From contig CANTUZ010000003.1 of the NCBI GenBank assembly GCA_947846985.1, positions 96,128,674 through 96,192,673 of the forward strand: 64,000 nt of DNA. Direction: 5' to 3'. A model generated the notes under the pieces. That model was not told the origin of the DNA, searched no databases, and saw nothing but the letters and a program-made list of their open reading frames with translations. The position numbers and the translations under genes are program-made. This DNA comes from Fratercula arctica (Eukaryota > Chordata > Aves > Charadriiformes > Alcidae). Shown in pieces: positions 14,195-26,330 of this stretch; position 1 is the first letter of the stretch, and every line of letters begins with the position of its first letter.

Positions 14195-15297
14195 TGTATT
14201 GGGTTTGCATGGCAAGATTTTTGTAGCGGAGGGGCTGCAGAGGTGGCTTCTGTGAGAAGCCACTAGAAGCTTCCCCCATGTCTGATAGAGCCAATGCCAA
14301 CCGGCTCCAAGACAGACCCTCTGCTGGCCAAGGCTGAGCCCATCAGTGATGATGGTAGCGCCTCTGTGATAACATATTTAAGAAGGGGACAAAACCTACT
14401 GTGCAACAGCAGTTGGAGAGAGGAGTGAGAATATGCAAGAACAACAACTCTGCAGACACCAAGGTCAGTGAAGAAGGAGGGGGGGGAGGTGCTCCAGGTA
14501 CTGGAGCAGAGATTCCACTGCAACCTGTGGTGAAGACCACGGTGAGACAGGCTATTCCCCTGCAGCCCATGGAGGGTGACAGCAGAGCAAATATCCACCT
14601 GCAGCCCATGGAGGACCCCACGTTGGAGCAGGTGGATGTCCCCAAAGAAGGCTGTGACCCTGTGGGAAGCCTGTGCTGGAGCAGGCTCCTGGCAGGACCT
14701 GTGACCCTGTGGAGAGAGGAACGCATGTTGGAGCAGGTTTTCTGGCAGGACTTGTGACCCTGTGGGGGGCTCATCCTGGAGCAGACTGTTCCCAAAGGAC
14801 TGCACACCATGGAAAAGACCCACGCTGGACCAGTTCGTGAAGAACTGCAGCCTGTGGGAAGGACCCACATTGGAGATATTTGTGGAGGACTGTCTCCCAT
14901 GGGAGTGACCCCACACTGGGGCAGCTGAAGGAGCGGCAAAGACAACATGTGGTAAGCTGACCACAACCCCCATTCCCTGGCACCCTGTGCTGCTTGGCAG
15001 GAGGAGGTAGAGAAATCAGGAGTGATGTTGAACCTGGGAAGAAAGGGGGGGTGGTGTTTTTTGTATTTGTTTTTATTTCTCATTACCCTATTCTAATTTG
15101 ATTGGCAATAAATTTAATGAATTACCTGGAGTTGAGTCTGTTTTGCCCATGATGGTAATTGGTAAGGGGTCTCTCCCTGTCCTTATCTCAACCCATGAGC
15201 TTTTCATTATATCTTCTCTCCCCTGTCCAGCTGAGGAGAGGGAGTGGCAGAGCAGCTCAGTGGGCACCTGGCATCCAGACAAGGTCAGCCCACAATA
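14195..15297 (+). mobile_element. Solo LTR of an avian ERVL-like endogenous retrovirus
   Basis: This solo long terminal repeat of about 1.1 kb is left by recombination between the two LTRs of a provirus. The ends are TGTATTGGG and CCCACAATA, and a perfect 5-bp direct repeat GGGAT flanks them (14190-14194 and 15298-15302). Five bp is the duplication size expected of ERVL-type elements. A TATA-like ATATTTAAG near 14374 and AATAAA at 15107-15112 fix the plus orientation. The middle (about 14480-14940) is built from degenerate short repeats around 'ctgcagcccatggag' and 'cacgttggagcag'. Long minus-strand open frames here (236 and 246 codons) arise from that repetition and are not genes. The right end reads ATA rather than the usual CA, probably from mutation. 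Family assignment is from memory of avian repeat consensus sequences. Confidence 0.85.
15107..15112 (+). promoter_or_regulatory. LTR polyadenylation signal AATAAA
   Basis: A canonical hexamer lies about 190 bp before the LTR end and downstream of the TATA-like element, the arrangement expected for the R region of a retroviral LTR in plus orientation. Confidence 0.6.
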
Positions 15298-15302
15298 GGG
15301 AT
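15298..15302 (+). repeat. 5-bp target-site duplication, right copy (GGGAT)
   Basis: Identical to 14190-14194. Placing the LTR end at the more canonical CCCACA (15294) would lose this match. Confidence 0.75.
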
Positions 15303-16357
15303 TCAACTAGATTTAGTCTTTAGTCCTTCAGTAACCTGGCAGAGCAAGAAAATTGGTCTCAAAAATCAAATGTTCCAGGCTGTATGTTGATTAACATGAA
15401 AAATCTACAGTTATGCTAGAGGCAAGCCTGCTCAGAATCTTTTGTTTTCCTTTCAAAGTGTGTAGCATGTTGTATTTTTAATTTCCCTTTTAAACTTAGA
15501 GTTCTTTTCTCTTCATTGATTTTTCAAGCTTTCCAATCTGATAAATTTAGCAAGTTACATTTTTGGAATGTATACATTCTCTGACAAGTATATACAGATT
15601 CCTTTGACATTAATGATAGGTGCCATACGTGACCTGCTGACAAGTTTACAGTCCTTAAGCATTTGTAACAACTGCCACTATTTAGGTTTAAAGCAAGATT
15701 TAAATCAACAACTTTAGACTGACTACTTGCCTGTCATATTAATTACTTCACTGCAGTTATGCTATTCTTCTTCCCTTTGTAGATCTCACTCTGTCATGTT
15801 GTACTCTTGAATTTTTTTATTTTTTCTTTTCTTCTACCTGCCATTTAGTATTATTACTACCAAAGGAAGTTCACAAAATTGGCATAATTACTGTTTTCCT
15901 TTTGAGTTAGTTAACCCTAAGAAGACATTAATTTTCCTCATTAATATGGTACATGAGATATTTCCTAGCAATGCCTTGTGCTTCACAGATAGAGCAAGTT
16001 TTCACTTTGTACTATAAATCATTTCAACGGGGTAAAACATTCAGTGATCTCTTTTCACAGTGAGAAGCAGAGTAGTAGAATTGCTTTTTCTTTGCAGAAA
16101 CTGAGTGATTCATGCACACTTGAGCAGGTGTGTTGGCATCTTGTGACTAGTCAGGATTTGCCTCTTTTGCCCTTAGGGAAGTCCGCTACTCCTCTCTGCA
16201 TTACAGTTCTGTCATTCTGGGAAGAAACTTCCCGGTGATAGATTTTTACTGTCCAAAGGGACCTAAGGTAGAAGATTTTGTGTTTCAAACAGATGGCTTC
16301 CCATGATGAAGTATACAAGGGAAAAAAAAAAAAAACAACCCCCAAACCAAACACAAA
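15303..16357. other. AT-rich stretch without recognisable feature
   Basis: No gene or transposon is seen. A 14-base A-run (16322-16335) followed by an A/C-rich segment lies just before the CR1 copy that begins near 16358. Confidence 0.5.
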
Positions 16358-16787
16358 TAATCAGAGGGCTGGAGCACCTCTCCTGTGGGGACAGGCTCAG
16401 AGAGTTGGGGTTGTTCAGCCTGGAGAAGAGAAGGCTCCAGGGAGACCTTGTTATGGCCTTTCATTACTTAAAGGGGACTTATAAGAAGGATGGTGACAAA
16501 CTTTTTAGCAGGGCCTGTTGCAGTAGGACAAGGGGTAACGGTTTTAAACTAAAAGAGGGTAGATTTAGACTAAATAGAAGGAAGACATTTTTTACAACCA
16601 GGGTGGTAAAGCAGTGGAACAGGTTTCTCAGAGAGATGGTAGATGCCCCATCCCTGGCAACATTCAAGGTCAGGTTGGACGGGGCTCTGAACAACCCGAT
16701 CTAGTTGAAGATGTTCCTGCTCATCACAGCGGGGTTGGACTAGATGAACTTTTAGGTCCCTTGCAACCCAAACTATTGTGTGATACT
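16358..16787 (+). mobile_element. CR1 LINE 3' end fragment, about 430 bp
   Basis: This is the best-preserved CR1 piece in the window. It begins in the last part of the reverse-transcriptase region ('cagagggctggagcacctct', 'ttcagcctggagaagagaag') and continues through the 3' non-coding region to 'cttgcaacccaaactattgt'. The 5' end is truncated. A 133-codon frame crosses it, but this is non-functional CR1 sequence read through. The 3' end carries only one degenerate copy of the terminal repeat. Confidence 0.93.
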
Positions 16788-19700
16788 AAAAGGTTCATAC
16801 TGTTTCCTTCTCCTAAGTGTACAAAAATGGCTTCCAGTCTTCTACCCTCCCATTAATGCATTATATTGAATAGAATTTCTCTGAAGAGGGAAGGTGACCA
16901 CAGAGCCCCCAGTTCCAGGTCAGTACTAAATGTACATGGCTTTCCTTTCACTGGTCTTTCTAACCTTCGTGGGAAGCATGGATATGTCCCTTTTTTTGTA
17001 TCAGTTGGACACTTGAGGCACTAATCAAGACAGATTAAGGAGGAAGAACCTGAATTACACATTTCCTAGGAAATGAGGTGTTGCCACATGCTTACTCTGG
17101 GCAGTACTCATACTGCTAAACCTTAAGCATCTCAAATATCCATATTATTTATACATTGCTTAGAATGCATCTCAACTGAAAGGGAGAATTTATACCAGTT
17201 TGCACTTTGCATCATTTGTCCATATCATTTTTTTAACCAGGCCCGGGCCATCTAAGTTGAAATTTATAACCCCAAGTCGCTTTTTGATCGGAGGTCTCAC
17301 TCTCCTTCAGTTATAAAAGGAACCAAGGGAGACAGACTAGTTAAGTTAGGTGTCCAAAGCCCGCTGGCGTGAATAATCTGCTTTATAGATCTAGATGGAT
17401 GGACTGGTCAATAGCAGACCTTTGATTACTTAGTTTGCTACATTTAAGACTTCTGTCTTTCTCAACCATGCTTCTGTCTCTTATCTTATACTGATACTGT
17501 CAGGAATATATTATGAAACATCCTTGGGGAATATACTGTAATGTCTAACTTTTAGACCACGTGACATCATAATTTCAACAACAGCATTCAGATGTTTTAA
17601 TGATTGCTACTCCTTTCAAGTTTTCATTATCCATCATATTTATTTTTTAACATTGATTAGGAGCTCTCAGGTCTGGCCTACTAGAGGATTCTTTTAATTT
17701 TCTGAGATAAAAGTTCTTTTCCCACCCCCCAAGATTATGAGTATCTCTTTTTAGATGTTAACTTACTTTTGGGTAGTTCAGGAATAATAAAACCTATTTG
17801 ACAACATTGCAGAAGAGGTTCTCAACACATTAGAAGGCAATCTCTTCATAGCTGCGCCAAATCTAACTGATGTTAATTAGATTCAGTGTTAATCTAATGG
17901 TACCATTTTGTCCCTGGAACACATAAAGCTTTGTGTTTTCAGGGAAAGTTTCTGTTGTGTGAAACAAAGAGGAAATGGCATGTTTGAAGAGAAATTCATA
18001 GAGTTCTTGATATTTTTATCCCTCCATCTAACATAGTCCCATACCATGGAAATTATATGCACTCTGTACATGTGAATCATAACTTCTTTCATAAAGCAAA
18101 GTGAATAACTGTTTTCCATTAGAGGCAAGAAAAGGGAACATGGGTAATGAGCTAGATACCCCTTAGGATAAAGACTGATTGAATTTCCATATGAAAGCCA
18201 AAAGGGATGTTTCATTTCTTCCTAAGCCTCATACTGAGACACAGCTATGATGCCAGCTGAGGTATTTTACCCTCACTAGTGCTCACATTATGAAAGGCAG
18301 AATATGGAGGCTGAGCCTGGACACATCAACACCATGTTACTTCCTAACATGAATACTGTACATAATTAACAGAAGCTTTTTCTATATTTGTTTCTATATT
18401 TAGAAACCATATTTATTTCTATATTTCTATTTCTGTATTTCGCAGCTCAATTTCTATATCTTATTAATATATTCTATATTCTCTATATTTGTTGGTTTGT
18501 TTCTAGACAGAGAACTTCAGCACGCCTTTTTTTTTTCTCCCTGTAAAAACCTTTATTTTCTTGAACAAAGAAATCAATCTTTCAGCTTCATCATTAAGCT
18601 TGACCCTATTTTTTCTTCTGACTAAATTTTTTGTTGTTCTTTGAGAGTTGCAATGTTAACCTGCTTTCAGAAAACTGACATACAAAAGTAATAAGTAAAT
18701 ACACCACAATATCCACCAGGCAGAGAAATCTATATGAAACGTATTTAAGAGGGGCAACGGGCACTGGTGAAAATTATTATCTGAGGGAAGATTTGCTGGT
18801 ATGGTTCACTACACTTGACTAAGGTGTGTTTTCTATCTATAGAAAATACAAAAGAATTTAAAATAAAAATACAGACCTTATGTTCCCTACCCAGCTACCC
18901 AGCAATTACTTCTATTTCAGAAATTAGGTAACTGAAAATTTAGATTTGAGTTGCATGTCACTTTACCACTTTCTTCTGTGTTTTGCTGTGCACTGGGACA
19001 GTGGGTCAGCACACTTTGACAGCTCATAAAGATTAGATCAAAATTAATGTTCTGAGATATCGGTTTCCACATCTTTTAGGACAAATGTTAACAAAACATT
19101 CTACAAATACAGTACACTGATCTTACATACTTTTCAACATTTGAATAGCTGTCCCTGGACAAATACGTGATATTGTTAGGAAAAATGCAAAACCATGCAG
19201 GTCAGTGGGACTAAGTTAAGTGAGAAAAGATTACTGTTAAATGGAGAGTTTATCATCTGAATTCACAAATAAATAGCCAGTGAAAAAGGGACTGTATGAC
19301 ATTTGTAGAAGAATTCATTGCCAATGATGGACGTGCCTTTTCTGATTATTCACTACACGTATGTCCCATTATTCCATGTGCATATTTGAATTCCTGTAGT
19401 TTATTCATCATCTTACACAGGCAAAGTAATAAGCATTCGTGCACCTGCATGCTTGTGTAGACTGGTCTCCAGAATTACCTTTGTGTCCTTGTTTTTGGCA
19501 TCCTGCTACCTTCTTCTGACAACTTTGCCGGGAACACAGGTAAGTGGGCAAGTGGAGGGGTGGAGTCTATGTGCACAGGGACACCACTGAACGGGTTTGT
19601 CTTCAAGCTTCCACTAAATAGCTGCTAGAGTGACTAGGAAAAATCTTCAATACATCATTAATTTACAGCCTATCTCACAAATACTGTAAAATATTACAGA

Positions 19701-22700
19701 TATATTTTCCAAGAGAGCTTTGGGAATCATATGTGTCCAGCCAGCTCTTGCTACAGGGACTGATTAATCTCAAACTCAGAGGTTTCAGCAAGTTACACAA
19801 ATCCTGAATTAATAGCACTTCTGAACTGAAATGCTATTATTTAACACTGTTTTGCTCTCTTAGGCAGTAATATAAATGATAAGGTCTCAACCTGATCCTA
19901 TTGTTAATATGGCTATTACTTATCTATCCAAATATGACAAACTTCAGAAATTCAAATGACTGTGTGGGGTACATTATTAACCTCACAGTAAAAACTCTAT
20001 GATTATTATAATGACAGCTAAAAGTACACAAAAAGTGAGTGTTGTATTAGCTGAGTCTTTACACAGCTGTATACAGTGAATTCAATAAATATTCAAAAAT
20101 TCTTTTAATATACATTTTCAAAAGAGCATTCTTAGAAGCATAATACCCAATGACAAATAGTTTTAAAAATATGCCAAGCTTTTACTGTATCAGTGATGCC
20201 AGACAGAGTAACACATTACTTTCATATATTCATTCACTGTCTTTTTTCTTTATTTCTGACACCTACAGATGTTTTAGAGTTATTAGTTTACTCTTTTACC
20301 ATTTGGTTTTGGAAGTTCACATTAAGGCAAGTCCTGACTTCAAACAGTTTTTCCATTTAATCAAAAACAAGTTAGTGCCACGTCAGGAAGTATATGTACT
20401 CTCATAAGCAGTGGGTTCTATTCATTGTTAATTCTTTTGATTTCATACATTAAAGTATCTCTTTCAAGTGTCTTTAGTACAAAATATTTTTCCAAGCACT
20501 TCTAAAGACTCTCTTTTAATGTATGTTTGTATTTTTTCTTTCCTTTTTACAGTTGGTGTACCCTTACATACATTTGTCCCTCATTTTACTAAGCCACAAA
20601 AATAGTCATAGACATATCATTGAACCACAACATTATTTGTGGCTTTATCATACTGGTTTATGTAAAACCCTGGAGTTTATTACACAATAAGGTGACAAAA
20701 ATAAATGTTCCAAACTGACATAGGTATCTGGAACCTGGGCTTGGACAATACAGAATATATACGTGCTAGACAATATAGACATGCTGGTGAGTCGCAGTGA
20801 TGGGGTAACAAAATAAAATGGCCCCACATGAAATAAAAATTAAAAACAACATTAAAATCAATTTGTAAATGAAATTGTGACTCTGTGGCTGAGTCTTTCA
20901 GATAGCATGGTTGAATTTCACGCCATAAATTCAAATGGATGTCTCTGTTGTCTGCACCATTAAGTTTCTTGTGCATCAGATTCCAACAGCTCCAAGGAAT
21001 TCAATATTAGGCTCTGAAGTGATATTTGCCAAAGAAAAAATCATCAATAATTTGAGTAAACTTTAATCTTTACCAAATTTTAGGACAGGAAAATGGACAA
21101 GATTATATTCAGAAGGCTTAATCTTCTTTATTATTTAATAGAAAATATTAAAAAGGATAACTATAGACAATCATGTTTAAAATGAATCATCTTATGTTTG
21201 GCATTAGTAGAAAAGACGTGAACAGAAAAATTATTCAAAATGAAAGAATAAACTGCTCCATGTTTTTATGAAATTAACTCAGAAAGATTAATATAAATAA
21301 TATTTCTAATATACTTTTTTATTCTCAAGTGCTACTCTGCTTGTGTTTAGAGAAAGCATAGTAAATCAGAATGCTCTTAATGACATCCAGAAAACAAAAC
21401 CATGCACAAGGATATAAATCTAAATTCATAGACCTTTCTGACAAATAACTTAAAATGCTATTTAGCTAAATGAAAAGAGAGCAGCAAGATCTTGTACGCA
21501 TGTATAACTGTCACAATGGTTTGCCAATGCTTAGTCCGTTTTGCCAGAAACTTTGCTGTCCTAGCAGTGAATTTACATCAGTTTCATGTGAAGATGTGAC
21601 TGCCTCACAGAAAGATATATGACACAGACTTAACATTTTATCACAAGCAAAAATGCTGGGCTATCTTTTCTGTTTATTAAGTAATGGTTCTTTCCAGGTA
21701 AGCACAGGAGCTAGAAACAGTTATTGATTTTGCTACTGTTTTCTCACAGGAAATTAAAGGTTTTATCTAAAGTACATAAATCTCAGGTGGGTAGGATAAT
21801 TAATGTATTCTGAGCACACTTTAGAAATGCATGACTACTAAGGTAAAGAGGTCAAATCTGTTTGAAAGGCCTAGCCAAATTTATACATTTTAATGTGTTG
21901 CTTGCAGCTATAAATGCCTGGCAAATCACAATTACGTATTTTTGAAGCTATAAAATTCAAATAAGGTGCACCTGTCCCAGAAACAGATTGTATTTTGTAC
22001 ATGTATTGGTAAAATTAATGAGTACCTTCAAGCATTCAGCTGTGAAGTTATCAGGTATCATAACGCAGAGATGATATTAGCATACAAGAATTGTTGCAGC
22101 AATAATGTAGTTTACAATTCAGCAATCACAGAATTGGTTTGGATTGCACAAGTGCTCTTTTACTCCCTGAAAACATGATAGAATTAGTTTAAATCTCTCT
22201 AAACAAACCTGAAAGGAATAACATCTTTCCTAGACCCAAAATCTATGGGGATGGTGAAACCACAGTTATTCCTGGAAACGCTTTTCAAATGCCGTACTTG
22301 ATCAATAGCTTTTTAAAATCTGTTTATCCCTTCTGTAGATTCAATCTGTTACTATTTTTTCTTTCCATGTTGACTAGGGAGATAACTGATCCTACTTCAC
22401 TTTGTTACATCACCTTATGCATTTGTAGACAGTTCTGTCTCCTTTCATCCATCTTTTTACCAGACTGAACTATCCTGTGCTATTAACCTTTCTTCATAGG
22501 CCTTAGTTTCTGAGCTTTTAATATTTTTTGTCGTTCTCATCTAAACCTTCTCCTGTTTGACAGTGGCTGATTTAAAATGTGACTTTCATGCTGAATGCAT
22601 TGCTCCAAAAGAAAAGAAGTGTGGCAGAACGTCAATGCAAGTTTTTACATAAGACACTCTACCTAGGCAAAGACTTCACAGCTAAGGTATTCATTGAGGT

Positions 22701-25700
22701 AAGCCCCCTTTTCAGTTTACTGACCATGCGCAGACAAGCTGACCATTATATCATCTTTTCCTCTTCTCAGTTTATCCTTCCAGTTTTGATGAGTGGTAAT
22801 GTCCAGAACAGCTTGCTTTTCAGGGGAAGCCAAGCATTGCTTTTTTACAACGAGCACATTTTTCTATATTTGTAATCCATTCATCATCTGGAGTTAAAAT
22901 ACCCCGAATACATTTAACTTCAGCAATATAATGAAACTTGTTCAGCTGAAGGAACGTAACTGCATACAACTGGAGGTTTTTAATTTAAATTTTGCATATA
23001 AAAGTCTGATGTTTGCAGCCATTAATAGTTATATTAACTTTCATATCATAGATTGTCAGTAATTTTCCCTTTTTGTAAGGAAAGAAATTTTGCAAGAGCT
23101 CATTTAAATGGTATCTTTAAGATAAATGTTTTAGCACGGGCTTACCTAGGTGCCCAGCATTACAAATGGTAGATTCTGAGTGCAGGCAAAATTATGCACA
23201 GAACTATACCTGCAAAAATGTTATTGATCAGGTAGTTATATTTTCTTTTTTTCTTCATCTAAATCCCACATTTCTTACATTGTAATCTGTGCTTGCTTTT
23301 TATTTTGTGGGACGAAAAAAACCACTATTTTCATTATCAAGCAATTGTATTCAACACAGTAAAAAACAAATACAAATTCTATTTTTTTCTAATATTCACT
23401 GTGACAATAATACGATTCTGCTCTTTCTTGTTATTTTTTTCAGCAACTCTCATCTTGTGGCTTAACGGAGATCAGATATTTGTATGTGCATCAGCCCAAT
23501 GGTTTTCTGATATGCAAGCACCATAAGTGTCTACCCTTTATGAGGTTGATTCTTAGCATTCTTAAATATTCTTAACAAAATTCTTGGACAGAAAGAACTG
23601 TGTGCTTATGAACAACATCTTGACATTTTGCTGTCAGATGATCAATTTAAACATCAAGCAACCTTTCAATCTACAAAGTGTATGTATTATTGCCAAAGTG
23701 TCAGTTTGTTTGTTTACTGGACTGGGTGCTCTGAAGTGTCTCTTTTCCCCTCAAAGGTCAGTTTGAAATTTCATTTTCTGCAAAAAAATCTATGAGCTTT
23801 TCATAAAGTTGTGATCTTGGTTCTGTCTTTCCTTCTCAGATCAACAGAAAATGGCATCTGTAATGCCGCTTGAGACACATCAATCTATACTCATGGCAGA
23901 TATATCATTTGTGAAACTAGTTCAAGAAAACTGTCAAGTCTCGTTGGGAAAATTAAGCTTTCTATTAGGGGAATGAATCATATATGACAAACACTGAATG
24001 ATAGTTTGGAAGAAGCTGTTCGTGGACTGCATCTCAGCTCAGTTCCTTCTCACTTCAGAATTATAGTAGCCAGTTCTTACAGCTCCTTTAACTTATATAT
24101 ATATATTTGCTCATAAAAATCTATTATGCTGTTGCACAGATTTAGGAAGACATGCCATAAGAAATCATTCAACATATCTCCTTATTCAGATAAGAGGAGA
24201 TTAAATTATTAAATTATTATTAAATTATAATTCTCAAACCTTCCTAGAGCATTAACATGACTGAAAATTATACCACCTTACTTCTGTAATGTAGGAGGCC
24301 TCAGCATGGCCCAAAGACGGGAATTATTCCGTTTCATCAGGTTATTCGAGGAATGGGACTAACAAAACAAGAAAAAATCTCAGTTTACAATTGTTCATCC
24401 CTCCTTATCTGTTCTTATAAGCCAGCACAATAGCATACTTCTGGCCCAGTAATTTGCCATTCTTCCCTGTTCTTTTCCTATATACTACCTTTCTTCCTCA
24501 TTTGCCTCCTTTTGTCTCACATCAAGATTTACATTTAGAGGAAGCCAGAGTGCATATATCAGAAGCCTCCTGTGGAAGCTATAACACACATACTGTTGCA
24601 TCGATTACTAAAGAACTGAGACTTGTGCGTGAACCATGAGACAGATTAAAAGGTCTCTCTTGACATACCTGGAAAGGTTATTTCTGTAGATTCAAAAAAT
24701 GTTTTTATGCCTGGTAACCAGCTGACTCTATGCAAACTTTTAAAGTGCATTCATCTAAACGCTGACATTACATGGGATGCTGCTGCAAAAAGCTAACTCT
24801 GAATCTGCTGTAAAAACATACCGATAATTAGATCTTGATTTTGAGAAATGGTGACTTCCACTGACAGCAGCCTTGATTCTTTTCTTCCTTTTACTGATTC
24901 CACAACCAAAGGAAAACACTGTCTGTCCTGTTGTAATGCAAATGTACTGGTGGAAATGAGGTGAATCAGACCCTGTGCTCTTAAGAAGAAATTTTATTCT
25001 AGTCTCTTTAAAAAAACCCAACAGACTCAGAACATGAGAACATGAGAAAAAAAAAAAAAGTAACTCAGAGATAAATTACAGTGTGGTGAAAGAGCTAATG
25101 ATGACTAGCTACAAGATAGCCAGTGAAGCTGAGGCAAGAACAGCCTGGAGTGACAGTCACTTCAGAACTGATTGGTCAAAGTGTTAAAATTAATTACAAC
25201 GGAAGGTCTCCCTTTGCCAAAGTGATGAGATTAGAATAACCTCTGAAGTGTTGGGCTTAAATTTCTAATATATTCTTTTACTACAAGTATTTTTTGGTGG
25301 CTCAGAATACTGCTTAGCTGATCGGTTGCAAACACACAGATAAATTCTGCTTCAATATACAGATATACCATTAACGTGGTGAAGCTGTCTTTGAGAATCA
25401 AAGACACGTTAAATTGTATTTGACTATCACATCAGCTGTCTGCAGGACATGCTTTTATATTCTAAATATCTGAAATGCTGTAAACAGTGAGAGTTCTCTT
25501 AATAATTAAGCTGTCAAAGGAGCATTTGTTCCATTACAGAAGTGGAGAATTTACTGCAAAAATCCTCCAATACATTTATTCTGGCATAGTAGGAGATTAA
25601 GGAGGTGAATAATACAAATATTTAAGAATAATAGCATTATAAATAGATATGTTAATAAACAGCTATATATACACATACGTACATAAACATTATATATATA

Positions 25701-25967
25701 GTAAGAGAGAGACAGCAAGATGATTATAAGATATCTTTAAAAACATACTAAAAACCCGCTTTGTTTAAAAAATATTACTGGCAAGAATGATGAATCTTTG
25801 CATAATTTTAATACTATCCTCTTGTATTTGCCCCAAATCACAACCTTAAACTATTTCTTTGCATAGCAATTTTTCACCACCTCAATGAGTTGATAGGTAA
25901 CTATTAATCATTTTTTTTTCATCTTTCCAACTGATGTATATCCTTTGGCTTCGTTTAATAATATACA
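16788..25967. other. AT-rich single-copy stretch, simple repeats only
   Basis: No gene or clear transposon. The stretch contains a TTTCTATAT-based array at 18378-18490, a short (TA)n near 24093-24106, TA/CA-rich sequence near 25660-25705 and an A13-type run near 25049-25061. A segment at 19421-19539 has acceptor- and donor-like ends and one open frame but no convincing protein composition. Confidence 0.5.
18378..18490. repeat. Degenerate TTTCTATAT array
   Basis: About ten imperfect copies of a TTTCTATAT-like unit occur in 110 bp, interrupted by 'agaaaccatatttatt' and 'tcgcagctcaa'. It is a local AT-rich low-complexity expansion with no motif suggesting function. Confidence 0.7.
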
Positions 25968-26330
25968 GTCTGAACAGGGGTTGTGGTCAGTCCACAACAG
26001 CTTCTCTCTGCTGCTCCTTCCTCCTCACAGTTTTCCCCTGCCCTGATGTGGGTCCTTTCCACAAGCTGCAGTCCTTCATGACATGCTCCAGCATGGGTTC
26101 TCGCCACAGGCTGCAGGGGAATCTCTGCTCTCACACTTGGAGCATCTCGTCCCTTCCCTCCGCTCTCACCTTAGTGTCTGCAGGGCTGTTTCTCACACTT
26201 ATTTCATCACTCCTCACTAACAGGCAGTGTTTTACCCTTTCTTATGTATACTTTCACAGAGGTGCCACCATCTTATCCAGCTGTGCCCTGTAGTGGGTCC
26301 GTTGGAGCCGACTGGGTATCTCACTACCCG
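25968..26330 (-). mobile_element. Remnant of the ERVL-like LTR family seen at 14195-15297
   Basis: The reverse complement matches parts of the LTR at 14195-15297. 'ggggttgtggtcagtccaca' corresponds to the 'tgaccacaaccccc' segment. 'ctgcaggggaatctctgctc' corresponds to the 'gagcagagattccactgcaa' segment. 'cacagaggtgccaccatc' corresponds to 'gatggtagcgcctctgtg'. Large internal parts are missing, so it is a deleted and diverged copy of about 360 bp. A 119-codon frame crossing it is an artefact of the repeat. No terminal duplication is identifiable. Confidence 0.75.

Noticed and set aside
14263..15083. Two overlapping minus-strand frames of 236 and 246 codons
   Set aside because: They lie wholly inside the ERVL-like LTR at 14195-15297, antisense to it, and consist of translated short repeats (recurring HGLQ-like words).
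16303..16704. 133-codon plus-strand frame
   Set aside because: It crosses a CR1 3' end, and its downstream part is similar to the translation of the copy at 2789-3138. It is repeat sequence without the catalytic reverse-transcriptase core.
19421..19539. Candidate exon between a TTACACAG acceptor and a GTAAGT donor
   Set aside because: One frame of 39 codons is open, which is expected often by chance. The pyrimidine tract is weak and the peptide has no recognisable feature.
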